From Blastocatellia bacterium (GTDB lineage: Bacteria > Acidobacteriota > Blastocatellia > UBA7656): a DNA stretch of 64,000 bases. The notes under the pieces are model-generated. The model was not told the origin of the DNA and made no database searches. It saw only the letters and a program-made list of their open reading frames with translations. Location of the stretch: contig DATENM010000158.1 in the NCBI GenBank assembly GCA_035275065.1, forward strand, positions 62,001-126,000, in the 5' to 3' direction. The position numbers and the translations under genes are program-made. Shown here one piece after another: positions 1-6,247 of the stretch (its first letter is position 1; each line of letters opens with the position of its first letter).

Positions 1-2
1 CC

Positions 3-518
3 GGCCACCAGATCACCGTCCATTGCACGGTGACGGGCCAGATGGTCGGACGCACCGGCTACTTTGAAGAGTTCTTGTCTTTCTGGTCGAATAGGCCGGA
101 AGTCAAACAGATATGGTTCAGCCTGTTTACGCCGCAGGTCGGCGCTGAAGGCGAGGAGATACTGTCGCCGCCCGCCCGCGAAGCGGTGCTAAACGAACTG
201 GCAGAGTTGCGCCACCAGTTCCCGAAGCTGGCCCTGCCCGATTCCGTAATCAAAGGCTATCGCAATCCTCCGCAGACACCTGATGGGTGCATCTTCTCGC
301 GCACCACGTTGAATATCACGGCAGACTTGAAGGGGCGAATCAGCCCATGCCAGTTCGGCGGCACCCCCGACTGCTCGCAGTGCGGCTGCATTGCTTCGGC
401 GGGCTTGCAGGCGGTGGCCGACCATCGCCTTTTCGGGCTCGTCTCTCTGCGCTCCATCTTTACGGCGTCGAGCCAAATCGGCAGAATGAATAATCGGCTG
501 TTCAGGAACGCCGATTGA
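3..518 (+). CDS. Radical SAM protein, C-terminal fragment (5' end outside window)
   Basis: The reading frame is open from the window edge to the TGA at 516-518, so only the last ~170 residues are present. The first visible residues (..ITVHCTVTGQM.GR.GYFEEF) resemble the second half of a radical SAM barrel. The C-terminal part carries a cysteine cluster (CQF..TPDCSQCGC) of the kind that binds an auxiliary iron-sulfur cluster or zinc. The CX3CX2C motif for the SAM cluster would lie upstream, outside the window. The substrate cannot be told from this fragment. The stop codon overlaps the -35 box of the next promoter (515-520), so the following transcript starts right at the end of this gene. Confidence 0.75.
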   Translation, partial: GHQITVHCTVTGQMVGRTGYFEEFLSFWSNRPEVKQIWFSLFTPQVGAEGEEILSPPAREAVLNELAELRHQFPKLALPDSVIKGYRNPPQTPDGCIFSRTTLNITADLKGRISPCQFGGTPDCSQCGCIASAGLQAVADHRLFGLVSLRSIFTASSQIGRMNNRLFRNAD

Positions 519-543
519 CAAAGGCATCGGCATAGCCTACGGT
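515..543 (+). promoter_or_regulatory. Sigma-70-type promoter of leader copy 1
   Basis: TTGACA at 515-520 and TACGGT at 538-543 are separated by exactly 17 bp. The same layout (TTGACA, 17 bp, TAGGGT) stands in front of the second leader copy at 1821-1849 on the other strand. In both cases 11 nt separate the -10 box from the conserved leader. The predicted start site is near 550, so the leader would be the very 5' end of the RNA. Confidence 0.6.
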
Positions 544-554
544 TATGAGGAACT

Positions 555-626
555 GAGTGTAGCTGACTCTCTTCTCAGTCTCTTCTGGAATTCTCCAGAT
601 CACCTGAAGTGAATAGCTCACCAACC
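555..626 (+). ncRNA. Conserved 72-nt leader RNA element, copy 1
   Basis: This block aligns without gaps to 1738-1809 (minus strand), with about 54 of 72 positions identical. Conserved blocks are GAGTGTAGCT at the start, TGGAAT..TCCAGA.CACCTGAA in the middle and TAGCTCACCAACC (13 of 13) at the end. The variable parts are the linkers. It can fold a 4-bp GAGT/ACTC hairpin and a TCTGGA-ATTC-TCCAGA hairpin at 584-599. TAGCTSAC occurs twice, 54 nt apart, in both copies. It precedes the Cys-rich gene at 781 by about 154 nt. It could be a cis-acting leader or the 5' part of a small RNA; it matches no RNA family I can name. Confidence 0.5.
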
Positions 627-780
627 GGCGTAAGGACTTGCCGCGTCTGTGTGTCCTGCTCCTTTTCCTGGCTCTGCCTTCTCTGACAGCCAGGACGCCC
701 ATCAAGTCGAAGGTGGGCTAGCCATCACACTTTTCGCTTAGTTTGAACGCAGTGTAATTAAGAATTGAGGTAGTTTTCGG

Positions 781-1056
781 ATGACAATTTGCGAGTTTTG
801 TTTACAGCTTGAGGAAGGCGGCCAGTGCAGGCTTGGCCTTAATCTGCCCAAACGAATGGGCTGTCGCGATTTCGACCCCGGTATTGAGAAGTTCTGCTCC
901 AAGCCCGGCGATTTTATGAACTCTGGCCAGCTTATCCAGATGGCCACTTATTTCGGCATCAAGGGCAAGGAGCTAAAGAAAGTCAAGCTGATGGCCGATC
1001 AGGAAGAAAGAATCCGGGCACACACTTCACCCCCTGTGAACATACTTTCTCAATGA
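781..1056 (+). CDS. Small Cys-rich protein of unknown function (91 aa)
   Basis: The protein starts with a cysteine-rich segment: C4, C7, C16, C28 and C39 in the first 40 residues, suggesting a zinc or iron-sulfur site (CX2C-X8-C-X11-C-X10-C). After it comes a basic helical stretch (KGKELKKVKLMA, around residues 62-73) and a disordered tail. I do not recognise a named family. A GAGGT sequence about 9 nt before the ATG may serve as ribosome binding site. The gene lies about 154 nt downstream of leader copy 1 and is convergent with the CarD gene, which carries the same leader; this implies common control. Base use is ordinary for the window. Confidence 0.6.
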   Translation: MTICEFCLQLEEGGQCRLGLNLPKRMGCRDFDPGIEKFCSKPGDFMNSGQLIQMATYFGIKGKELKKVKLMADQEERIRAHTSPPVNILSQ

Positions 1057-1115
1057 TCTCGAATGCGTATGGCTGCTCACCAGACACGAAGCGGCCCGCG
1101 CCGCCACTGATTCTG

Positions 1116-1727
1116 TTACCCGGAAGCCCCTTGATATCGGGCTTGATTGCGGCTAGTGGTCATCCGGCTGCGGGTTGCCCTGCCGGTCTGCGCTTTTGGG
1201 TCTCGCGCCGCGAGGGCCGCATCAACCTGCCCGGTGGCCACTTCCTTCGTCATTCCCATCACTTCGGCGACCTCGCACACCAACAGCGCCTTCGCCCTTT
1301 CGAGAACCTTGTGCTCGCGGAACGACAAGGACTTACTGGTGTGCAATTCAGTAAGCGACCCGACGATTTCAGCCAGATCGAAAGCCGAGCCTGAGGCGAA
1401 CAGATCTGAAATGTAGAGGCTGCGTGCCCGGTAGTTGTCGGCCATAGCCCCTGGCTGGCTCAAGCGGACCATCAATTTAGGTATCTCAGAACGACTCAGC
1501 AGCAGCCGTATGCCCACCATATCCACTTTCTCTACCGGGATAAACAACTCGCCCCCGCCGTCACTGAGAACGAGCAGTTGATAGAAGCTCAATGGCCGCT
1601 CGGCTATCGTCTTCTCGACGATGGCGCCAATCAAGCATGGCCCCTGAGAGGGATAAACGATTTTACTCCCCGGCGTCAGTAACAAATTAGTCTCCTCTCC
1701 AAGCCTGATGCGAGTTCTGCGGAACAA
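1116..1727 (-). CDS. CarD-family transcriptional regulator
   Basis: CarD proteins bind the beta subunit of RNA polymerase and stabilise the open promoter complex. The N-terminal RNAP-interaction fold is visible around residues 18-75 (GSKIVYPSQGPCLIG..., then SFYQLLVLSDGGGELFIPV and a VDMVGIRLLLS strand). A helical C-terminal DNA-binding part follows (RSLYISDLF...FREHKVLERAKALL). Length is slightly above the usual ~160-170 because of a basic, disordered tail after residue 175. The start is TTG at 1727, with GAGAG upstream; no ATG fits the family N-terminus. Its promoter and leader (1738-1849) duplicate those of the gene at 781. It could auto-regulate or respond to growth phase, but this is not shown by sequence. 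Confidence 0.85.
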   Translation of the reverse strand: MFRRTRIRLGEETNLLLTPGSKIVYPSQGPCLIGAIVEKTIAERPLSFYQLLVLSDGGGELFIPVEKVDMVGIRLLLSRSEIPKLMVRLSQPGAMADNYRARSLYISDLFASGSAFDLAEIVGSLTELHTSKSLSFREHKVLERAKALLVCEVAEVMGMTKEVATGQVDAALAARDPKAQTGRATRSRMTTSRNQARYQGASG

Positions 1728-1737
1728 TGAACTCTCG

Positions 1738-1809
1738 GGTTGGTGAGCTAAAGGATTCAGGTGGTCTGGAACATTCCAGAGAATCTGAAGGAAAGAGTGA
1801 GCTACACTC
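1738..1809 (-). ncRNA. Conserved 72-nt leader RNA element, copy 2 (carD 5' UTR)
   Basis: Read on the minus strand, this block is the gap-free counterpart of 555-626. It can form a 5-bp GAGTG/CACTC hairpin with a TAGCT loop and a TCTGGA/TCCAGA hairpin, the latter nearly a perfect palindrome. TTCAG before the second hairpin can pair with CTGAA after it. The conserved end TAGCTCACCAACC lies 10 nt before the TTG start of carD, so the element occupies almost the whole 5' UTR and could control translation. No database name is known to me. Confidence 0.55.
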
Positions 1810-1820
1810 TTAGCACTTTT

Positions 1821-1849
1821 ACCCTACCTGTATATCAGGAGGGTGTCAA
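1821..1849 (-). promoter_or_regulatory. carD promoter (leader copy 2)
   Basis: On the minus strand TTGACA (1844-1849) and TAGGGT (1821-1826) are spaced by 17 bp, followed by 11 nt and then the leader at 1809. The spacing equals that of the promoter at 515-543, although spacer sequences differ. Conservation of boxes and distances supports a real promoter. Confidence 0.6.
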
Positions 1850-2005
1850 CCATAGCCCGTCTGGAACCTTGCGCAGGGGGATCGTTTCTTTGTTGTGGAG
1901 GGATGATAGACCTTGCTCTTGTGGAGGGTGCGGGTCGGAGGGCTGCGGATAGGCTTTCTTACGATGTCGCCGCTTCCAGGTCTTCCTCTCAGGAATACCG
2001 AATCA

Positions 2006-2269
2006 TTAAGCCTGGAGCGCTCTCCTGCCGAGGTGAGTCAGGCTGATATTGGTCATGCGGTGCGGCGTATTGTTGATGCCTCTGGTCACCACCGCGCCGC
2101 CAATCAACCGCTCACGCTTCATAAAAAGCAGGTATTCGAGAATCTCTCCATTTTCAGAGAGGTGCTTCAGATCATCATCCTGGAGCGGTAGAACCCCGCG
2201 ATCCATGCATGCATTGATCTCGCTTAATATGGCGTATATCAATTCTTGATCGAACGATCTCGTTTCCAT
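2006..2269 (-). CDS. Small winged-helix-like protein (DUF2513-like)
   Basis: This 87-residue protein has a helical N-terminus (DQELIYAILSEINACMDRG), a central helix pair (HLSENGEILEYLLFMKRERLI) and an end motif with an LTHLGRRAL segment. That pattern is like the small winged-helix proteins of the DUF2513 group (L..I...HL..L...GLI....LT..G). Such proteins are often found near mobile or accessory genes; their role is unknown. It starts with ATG and lies alone between the CarD region and the desaturase gene. The family call is by pattern only. Confidence 0.55.
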   Translation of the reverse strand: METRSFDQELIYAILSEINACMDRGVLPLQDDDLKHLSENGEILEYLLFMKRERLIGGAVVTRGINNTPHRMTNISLTHLGRRALQA

Positions 2270-2339
2270 CTCTTACCCCAACCGGCGCTCAGGCCAGAGC
2301 CGAAATCAAAGAAACAGGCAGGCGGAAAGTCGCTGTCGC

Positions 2340-3227
2340 TTAATGCATTCCAACCTGTGTCGCACGCCGCGCTTCCTGCTGGACGACATCTTTGGTTGGC
2401 CGGACATCACTTGCCAGCCTCAAGGCTTTGAGGCCACGGATGACATACCAACCGACGTCAATCTGCCACCAGCGGCGACCGAAGCGCGCCGCGTTGGCGT
2501 CGGCGTGGTGATTGCGGTGCCAGTTCTCCCCCCAGGCGCCGAATTGCAAAGGCCCGAGCCACCAGATGTTACGGCTAGAGTCTACGCCCTCGGGCAGGCC
2601 CGGCGTCATGTGCAACAGGCTATTGACGAACATCTGAAGGTGCAGACAGTAGACCAGCCGGATTGCCCCGACCCAGAAGAAGGCTTGCCAGCCGAAAGCG
2701 ATCCCGGCGAATATGGCCAGCGCGATAATCGGGATTTGCAGCCGCCGCCAGACACGATACCGTCGCCGGTCGAGGTCTGGGCACCAGCGCCTTACTTCGC
2801 TGCCTGACCATTGATAGACCCAGCGGAGGTGCGCCCACCAGAAGCCGCCATGTCGCGGGCTCGAAACGTCCTCGGCGGTGTCGGCTTTGGCATGGTGGTG
2901 ACGATGATTGGCCACCCATGACATCGGCTCTCCCGATGCGTTACAGATGGTGAAGAAAATGAGGATACTCTCAACGACCGCATTCAATCGTAAAGAGCGG
3001 TGCGCCAGCGACCGGTGATAACAGACCGAAGTTCCTACGCCGCCGACTGCCGCAATGGCCATGGTCACGACCAGCACACTCACACCGGGCCGCGGATGGA
3101 GAATCAGCCCCAGCAGCGCGAGCGCGTGAATGAAAACGACATAGAAGAAAACCGCCCCGTTGCCCTTAGAAAACTGCCACCAGGGGCGGTTCCAGGGGCG
3201 CTCGTCTGTCAATCCGGATGATTTCAT
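2340..3227 (-). CDS. Fatty acid desaturase (acyl-CoA delta-9 type)
   Basis: This is an integral membrane di-iron desaturase that would introduce a cis double bond into acyl chains, adjusting membrane fluidity. All three histidine boxes are present: HRSLAH near residue 70, HRHHH near 108 and WHRNHH near 237. Hydrophobic segments lie at about residues 27-43, 50-66 and 165-190. Length (295) is that of short bacterial acyl-CoA desaturases. The arrangement before the RRM gene (start 3764, same strand) is interesting because both classes are commonly cold-induced; shared control is inference. Confidence 0.92.
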   Translation of the reverse strand: MKSSGLTDERPWNRPWWQFSKGNGAVFFYVVFIHALALLGLILHPRPGVSVLVVTMAIAAVGGVGTSVCYHRSLAHRSLRLNAVVESILIFFTICNASGEPMSWVANHRHHHAKADTAEDVSSPRHGGFWWAHLRWVYQWSGSEVRRWCPDLDRRRYRVWRRLQIPIIALAIFAGIAFGWQAFFWVGAIRLVYCLHLQMFVNSLLHMTPGLPEGVDSSRNIWWLGPLQFGAWGENWHRNHHADANAARFGRRWWQIDVGWYVIRGLKALRLASDVRPTKDVVQQEARRATQVGMH

Positions 3228-3386
3228 TTGCTGTTCCTCGGTTCTTCAACAGCGGATTCTGCCGCATTCGATTGGGTTGCGGCGTCGGTCGGTCCTGCTG
3301 TTGCCCTGCCAGCCCCGAATGATCCAGCCGAGCCAGTGCGGGCGAAAAGGATAAAAGGTAAACGGCTACCTTATAAAACCGGCATA

Positions 3387-3419
3387 GAGGGAACTCGGCA
3401 GTCTGCTGCCGAGCCCCTC
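3387..3419 (-). terminator. Hairpin after the RRM gene
   Basis: CTCGGCAG (3394-3401) and CTGCCGAG (3406-3413) form a perfect 8-bp stem with a TCTG loop, extended outward by GAGGG/CCCTC. It begins about 10 nt past the stop codon of the RRM gene. No strong T-run follows directly, so it may be an mRNA 3'-end stabiliser or a weak terminator. Confidence 0.5.
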
Positions 3420-3428
3420 TGCAAGGCT

Positions 3429-3764
3429 TCAGTAGCGGTTGTAGCCGCCACGATCTCTGGAGCCACCGCCCGAGCCACGGCGGCCTCCGTTATTGCCGCC
3501 ACGGCTGCTTGAACGGTCCTCGCGCGGGCGCGCTTCGTTGACGGTCAGGGCGCGGCCATTGAGTTCGGCGCCGTTGAACTGCGTAATGGCTTTATCCGCA
3601 GCCTCGTTGCCCATCTCCACAAAGGCAAAGCCCTTCGAACGTCCGCTATCGCGGTCAGTGATGATCGAAGCCGATTCGACCTCGCCGGCCTGCTCAAACA
3701 GGGTGGTGAGATCGCTTTCTGTCGTCTGGTACGACAGGTTTCCAACAAATATTCTCTTAGACAT
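3429..3764 (-). CDS. RNA-binding protein with one RRM domain and Gly/Arg tail
   Basis: One RNA recognition motif fills residues 1-80: RNP2 is KRIFVGNLSY (residues 3-12) and RNP1 is KGFAFVEM (around 44-51). The C-terminal 30 residues are rich in Gly, Arg and Ser (RGG-like). Such 100-130 residue proteins in cyanobacteria and other bacteria bind RNA and are often cold-inducible. The start at 3764 is preceded by AGGAGAAAC; an upstream in-frame extension has no family match and was dropped. The untranslated region upstream is T-rich on the coding strand and could be long. Confidence 0.92.
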   Translation of the reverse strand: MSKRIFVGNLSYQTTESDLTTLFEQAGEVESASIITDRDSGRSKGFAFVEMGNEAADKAITQFNGAELNGRALTVNEARPREDRSSSRGGNNGGRRGSGGGSRDRGGYNRY

Positions 3765-4143
3765 GTTTCTCCTGAAACGGTTAGCAGGAAGTTCGAGGCT
3801 TAGTGGAAAGGAAATGCAATCGAGGCCAATACTTTCCAAACAGCGGCGTGTTCCTAAAACAATAAAAAGCAAAAGCGCACAGGCTCATGCAGGACTCTTT
3901 TATGCTAGCAGGTTCATCGGATGAAGTCGAGATAATTGCGTGGCGGGCGCATTGCCCCCGAGGCGCTCGGCAAAGTCCGCCTGCATACCATTTGACTGCC
4001 AATGATGGCACGTTTTTTCACCGCCTCACTCCAGCCGATTCCTCCATTATATCAATACGGTGGAGAGATGAGGGGCTTTGCGCCATTCCGGTGGCTGTTA
4101 TTCACAAGCGGTGATATAGTCCTTCACCGAAAGGTGGTAGATC

Positions 4144-4296
4144 ATGAAAAACTTCAAACAGTGGATCGCTCTCTGCCAAACCTGCAACTGGTGTGGCGCG
4201 AAGTCGAGAGAAGAAAGTGCCCCCAAGCAGGAAAAAGAAAACCATCTCAAGAGCCACCCGGCACACAAAGTACGTGTCCTGGTCAGCGGCGGATAA
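4144..4296 (+). CDS. Small zinc-finger-like protein (50 aa)
   Basis: A short reading frame begins with ATG at 4144, preceded by AAAGGTGG at a good distance, and ends with TAA at 4294-4296. The product has CX2C at residues 11-14 (with a further C17) followed by HLKSHPAHKV at residues 34-43. CX2C followed by HX3H about 20 residues later is the pattern of a single classical zinc finger, and the HPAHKV ending is typical of small bacterial finger proteins. It lies isolated between the RRM and STAS genes. The function is not known to me. Confidence 0.6.
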   Translation: MKNFKQWIALCQTCNWCGAKSREESAPKQEKENHLKSHPAHKVRVLVSGG

Positions 4297-4601
4297 GCCA
4301 TCGCCCGGTCTTCACCCCCATCGCTAGTCCTCTACGCATCACTGCAATCATCGCGCCTGCTCTCCCTCCATATAACTCAGGATGACCCGCCGCTGAGTTT
4401 CCTCTGAGCAATAAGTTTGCTACGGATGGCGGGCAAGCGAGGACGTGAACTTGTGAGCGACGGATTGATGAGTTAATATGATGGGCCGGTTGCGTACCAA
4501 CCTGCTTTCTTGTTCATCTCAGGCAGAATCTACAGAGTCTGATCAATGGGCGAGGACTGTTTGCCGTCGCACCGGACACAGACAGTGATGAGATATGCGT
4601 T
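4297..4601. other. Intergenic stretch without recognised gene
   Basis: About 300 bp between the small zinc-finger gene and the STAS gene. I see no convincing reading frame, tRNA or long hairpin. It should contain the STAS gene promoter, but no clear -35/-10 pair stands out. Confidence 0.5.
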
Positions 4602-4997
4602 ATGATGAGACGACCTACAAAAGTAATCAGCAGAAAGAACGGCGACGTTCGCATCATTAAGATCACCGGGCGGCTCGATCCCGGCGACGGCCCCGATCTA
4701 CTATTCGACATGGTTCAGCGGTTCGTCGAAGAAGGCGAAATCAATTTTCTACTTGATCTGCGCAGCGTGACTTACATTAGCAGTACGGGCGTGGGCAGCC
4801 TGATCAAGTGTTATCGGACCGTGCTCAAAGAGAAAGGGCAGGTCAAGCTCTTGTCGCCATCGCAATCGGTGCGCAACATTCTAGCCATCTCGAAGCTCGA
4901 TGGGGTGTTCGAGATTTTTTCAGACGAGGCTGAGGCGCTGGCAGATTTCCAGGAAAAAGCTCCGGAGAAAAAGGCTAAAACCCGCAAGCCCAATTAA
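4602..4997 (+). CDS. STAS-domain anti-sigma factor antagonist
   Basis: SpoIIAA/RsbV-like proteins bind anti-sigma kinases and release a sigma factor when unphosphorylated. The STAS fold spans residues 8-115, with the phosphorylation segment YISSTGVGSL near residues 60-69, including the conserved serine. Strand DVRIIKITGRLDPG and helix LIKCYRTVL also fit. The last 15 residues are a Lys-rich tail (EKKAKTRKPN), unusual for this family. Two successive ATG codons (4602, 4605) are possible starts; no strong ribosome site is visible. No kinase partner is adjacent, so the partner must be elsewhere. Confidence 0.9.
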   Translation: MMRRPTKVISRKNGDVRIIKITGRLDPGDGPDLLFDMVQRFVEEGEINFLLDLRSVTYISSTGVGSLIKCYRTVLKEKGQVKLLSPSQSVRNILAISKLDGVFEIFSDEAEALADFQEKAPEKKAKTRKPN

Positions 4998-5020
4998 TCG
5001 TCTGAGCAGCGGTTATGCGG

Positions 5021-5062
5021 AAAGAGAAAGGGTGCCATTCGCGAATGGCACCCTTTCTCTTT
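5021..5062. terminator. Bidirectional intrinsic terminator (perfect palindrome)
   Basis: The 42 bp from AAAGAGAAAGGGTGCC to GGCACCCTTTCTCTTT read the same on both strands. The GC-rich stem has A/T flanks, so it can terminate both the STAS gene from the left and the small exported protein gene from the right. It sits exactly between the two convergent stop codons. Confidence 0.85.
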
Positions 5063-5288
5063 ACAAGCCAGTGAATAGGAAGGCGCCTTCGGGCTTCCTT
5101 CCCCTCGGGGGAGGCGGCCCCTTGGGTCGCTGGTCGCCCTTCTTATCGCGTTGCACAGGCGGCCCCGGCGGGTCCTTCTTGCGGTCGTCTTTCTTCTGGG
5201 CGTAGACGGCGGGCGCAGCGGCAGGCAGGACACCCAGTGTCCAGGCACCGAAGAGTGAAATAATGATGGCCAGAACTACTTTTTTCAT
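5061..5288 (-). CDS. Small exported Pro/Lys-rich protein
   Basis: This 75-residue product has a signal peptide (MKKVVLAIIISLFGAW..., cleavage near AVYA-QK around residue 30). The mature part is only Lys, Asp, Arg, Pro and Gly (KKDDRKKDPPGPP, RPKGPPPPRGRKP) and ends in FLFTGL. It is probably disordered in the periplasm. AGGGAA lies before the start; a GTG one codon upstream (5291) is also possible. It follows the similar small exported gene at 5310-5501 by 21 nt, so the two form an operon. No family is recognised. Confidence 0.6.
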   Translation of the reverse strand: MKKVVLAIIISLFGAWTLGVLPAAAPAVYAQKKDDRKKDPPGPPVQRDKKGDQRPKGPPPPRGRKPEGAFLFTGL

Positions 5289-5309
5289 CACCGCTTCCCT
5301 ACCTTACTA

Positions 5310-5501
5310 CTACTGCCCTCTGCGATCCCCGGGCCGCCCCTGCTTGGATTCGCCGCTACCCGCCTTATCACGCTCCCGCTTTTCGACGACAATGATCCGC
5401 ATTTTCTCTTTATGATCTTTGTCCTCGGCAAAGACTGCGGTTGCGCCAAGTCCCGTCACTAGAATAACACTCAAGGCAAATCCGCATAACCCCTTTTTCA
5501 T
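5310..5501 (-). CDS. Small exported charged protein
   Basis: This 63-residue product has a signal peptide (MKKGLCGFALSVILVTG..., cleavage near VFA-ED around residue 26) and a short highly charged mature part (EDKDHKEKMRIIVVEKRERDK) ending in RPGDRRGQ. The start at 5501 follows GGAGGAAAA. It is first in a two-gene unit with the Pro-rich exported protein at 5061. Both have the same design (Lys signal peptide, tiny charged disordered mature chain). Function unknown. Confidence 0.6.
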   Translation of the reverse strand: MKKGLCGFALSVILVTGLGATAVFAEDKDHKEKMRIIVVEKRERDKAGSGESKQGRPGDRRGQ

Positions 5502-5522
5502 TTTTCCTCCAAATGGAGGCAA

Positions 5523-5779
5523 GCCCGTAATCCGACAATAAGATTGGCAATCCCCGTTCCATAAGGGTTAAGCCTATAAGCTTCCTCATTCCCTCATTTA
5601 ACAGATTCCCCGTCTTCTCTTTGCAATCCCCCGGCACCCATTTCCGTCTCGGCGCACACTTTTTGGTGCATGGGTGGGATGCCTGATCGACAAGACGGGT
5701 TGTTGGCGGCCAGCGGGAGAAAGGCTGGAGCGGCCTGCGCGGCGGCGAAAATCCGGCACACGCGGGGGCGAGGTGGGAG
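5523..5779. other. Intergenic region between small exported genes and HU gene
   Basis: This stretch holds the upstream region of the 5501 gene and the 3' flank of the HU gene, both on the minus strand. TTAAAT and TATAGG-like boxes on the minus strand near 5565-5605 could be a weak promoter. No gene is seen. Confidence 0.35.
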
Positions 5780-6064
5780 CTATTTCTTGCGCTTGTTGAC
5801 GGCTTCTTTTAGCTGTTTGCCGACGCTAAAACGTACACTCTTGGCTGCTGGAATCTTGATGGTTTCGTTGGTGTAGGGGTTATGCCCGCGGCGCGCGCGC
5901 CGTTGCGATACTTGAAAGGTCCCGAAGCCAACCAGCGTCACCTTGGTGTTGCGGCGCAGGCTGTCTGTGATGGCTTCTTTCATGGCATTGATGGCGCGTT
6001 CAGCCTCGGCTTTACTGATAGAAGCGGCATTCGCTACCTTCTCGATTAAATCGCCTTGATTCAT
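5780..6064 (-). CDS. HU-family DNA-binding protein
   Basis: This nucleoid protein bends DNA as a dimer. The 94-residue product has the full HU fold: helices 1-2 (NQGDLIEKVANAASISKAEAERAINAM), the strand segment VTLVGFGTFQV, the arm RRARRGHNPYTNETIKIPA with the conserved RxGxNP, and the final helix VGKQLKEAVN. The start at 6064 follows AGGAGG; an in-frame upstream extension to 6205 runs through the promoter and was rejected. It is a single-gene unit. Confidence 0.96.
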   Translation of the reverse strand: MNQGDLIEKVANAASISKAEAERAINAMKEAITDSLRRNTKVTLVGFGTFQVSQRRARRGHNPYTNETIKIPAAKSVRFSVGKQLKEAVNKRKK

Positions 6065-6130
6065 CGTGCCTCCTAAATCTCGTAGGTCAACGATCCAACT
6101 AGCCCAATATCTAGTATACGCTTCGGCGCG

Positions 6131-6160
6131 TTTATAGCATTTTGGCATGCACGATGTCAA
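6131..6160 (-). promoter_or_regulatory. Promoter of the HU gene
   Basis: On the minus strand TTGACA (6155-6160) and TATAAA (6131-6136) are separated by 18 bp, about 65-70 bp upstream of the HU start. It is the closest match to a canonical housekeeping promoter in the window, fitting a strongly expressed gene. Confidence 0.7.
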
Positions 6161-6247
6161 CGATTTTCTAATTGCGCTGGCCCTGAAAGTGGCTCTTAGA
6201 GCCATTTCCAGGGCGGATTATCTGACGAGCGCAGTCGAGAAGGAGGC

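Noticed and set aside
555..1809. The two leader copies as terminal inverted repeats of a transposon
   Set aside because: No transposase lies between them, no target duplication is seen, and the promoter boxes with fixed spacing outside the repeats fit regulatory leaders better.
1738..1809. Peptide similarity on the reverse frames of the two leaders (VIWRIPEETEKRVSYT versus VVWNIPENLKERVSYT)
   Set aside because: It follows from the DNA similarity. The frames lie antisense to the predicted leaders, have no ribosome site, and the hairpins explain conservation better.
1791..1812. AGCTACACTC segment as a preQ1 riboswitch
   Set aside because: Only a 7-9 base resemblance; the A-rich tail and pseudoknot partners are missing and it lies on the wrong strand for the gene.
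1843..2191. Short plus-strand frames between carD and the winged-helix gene
   Set aside because: They run through the carD promoter and have no similarity or ribosome site.
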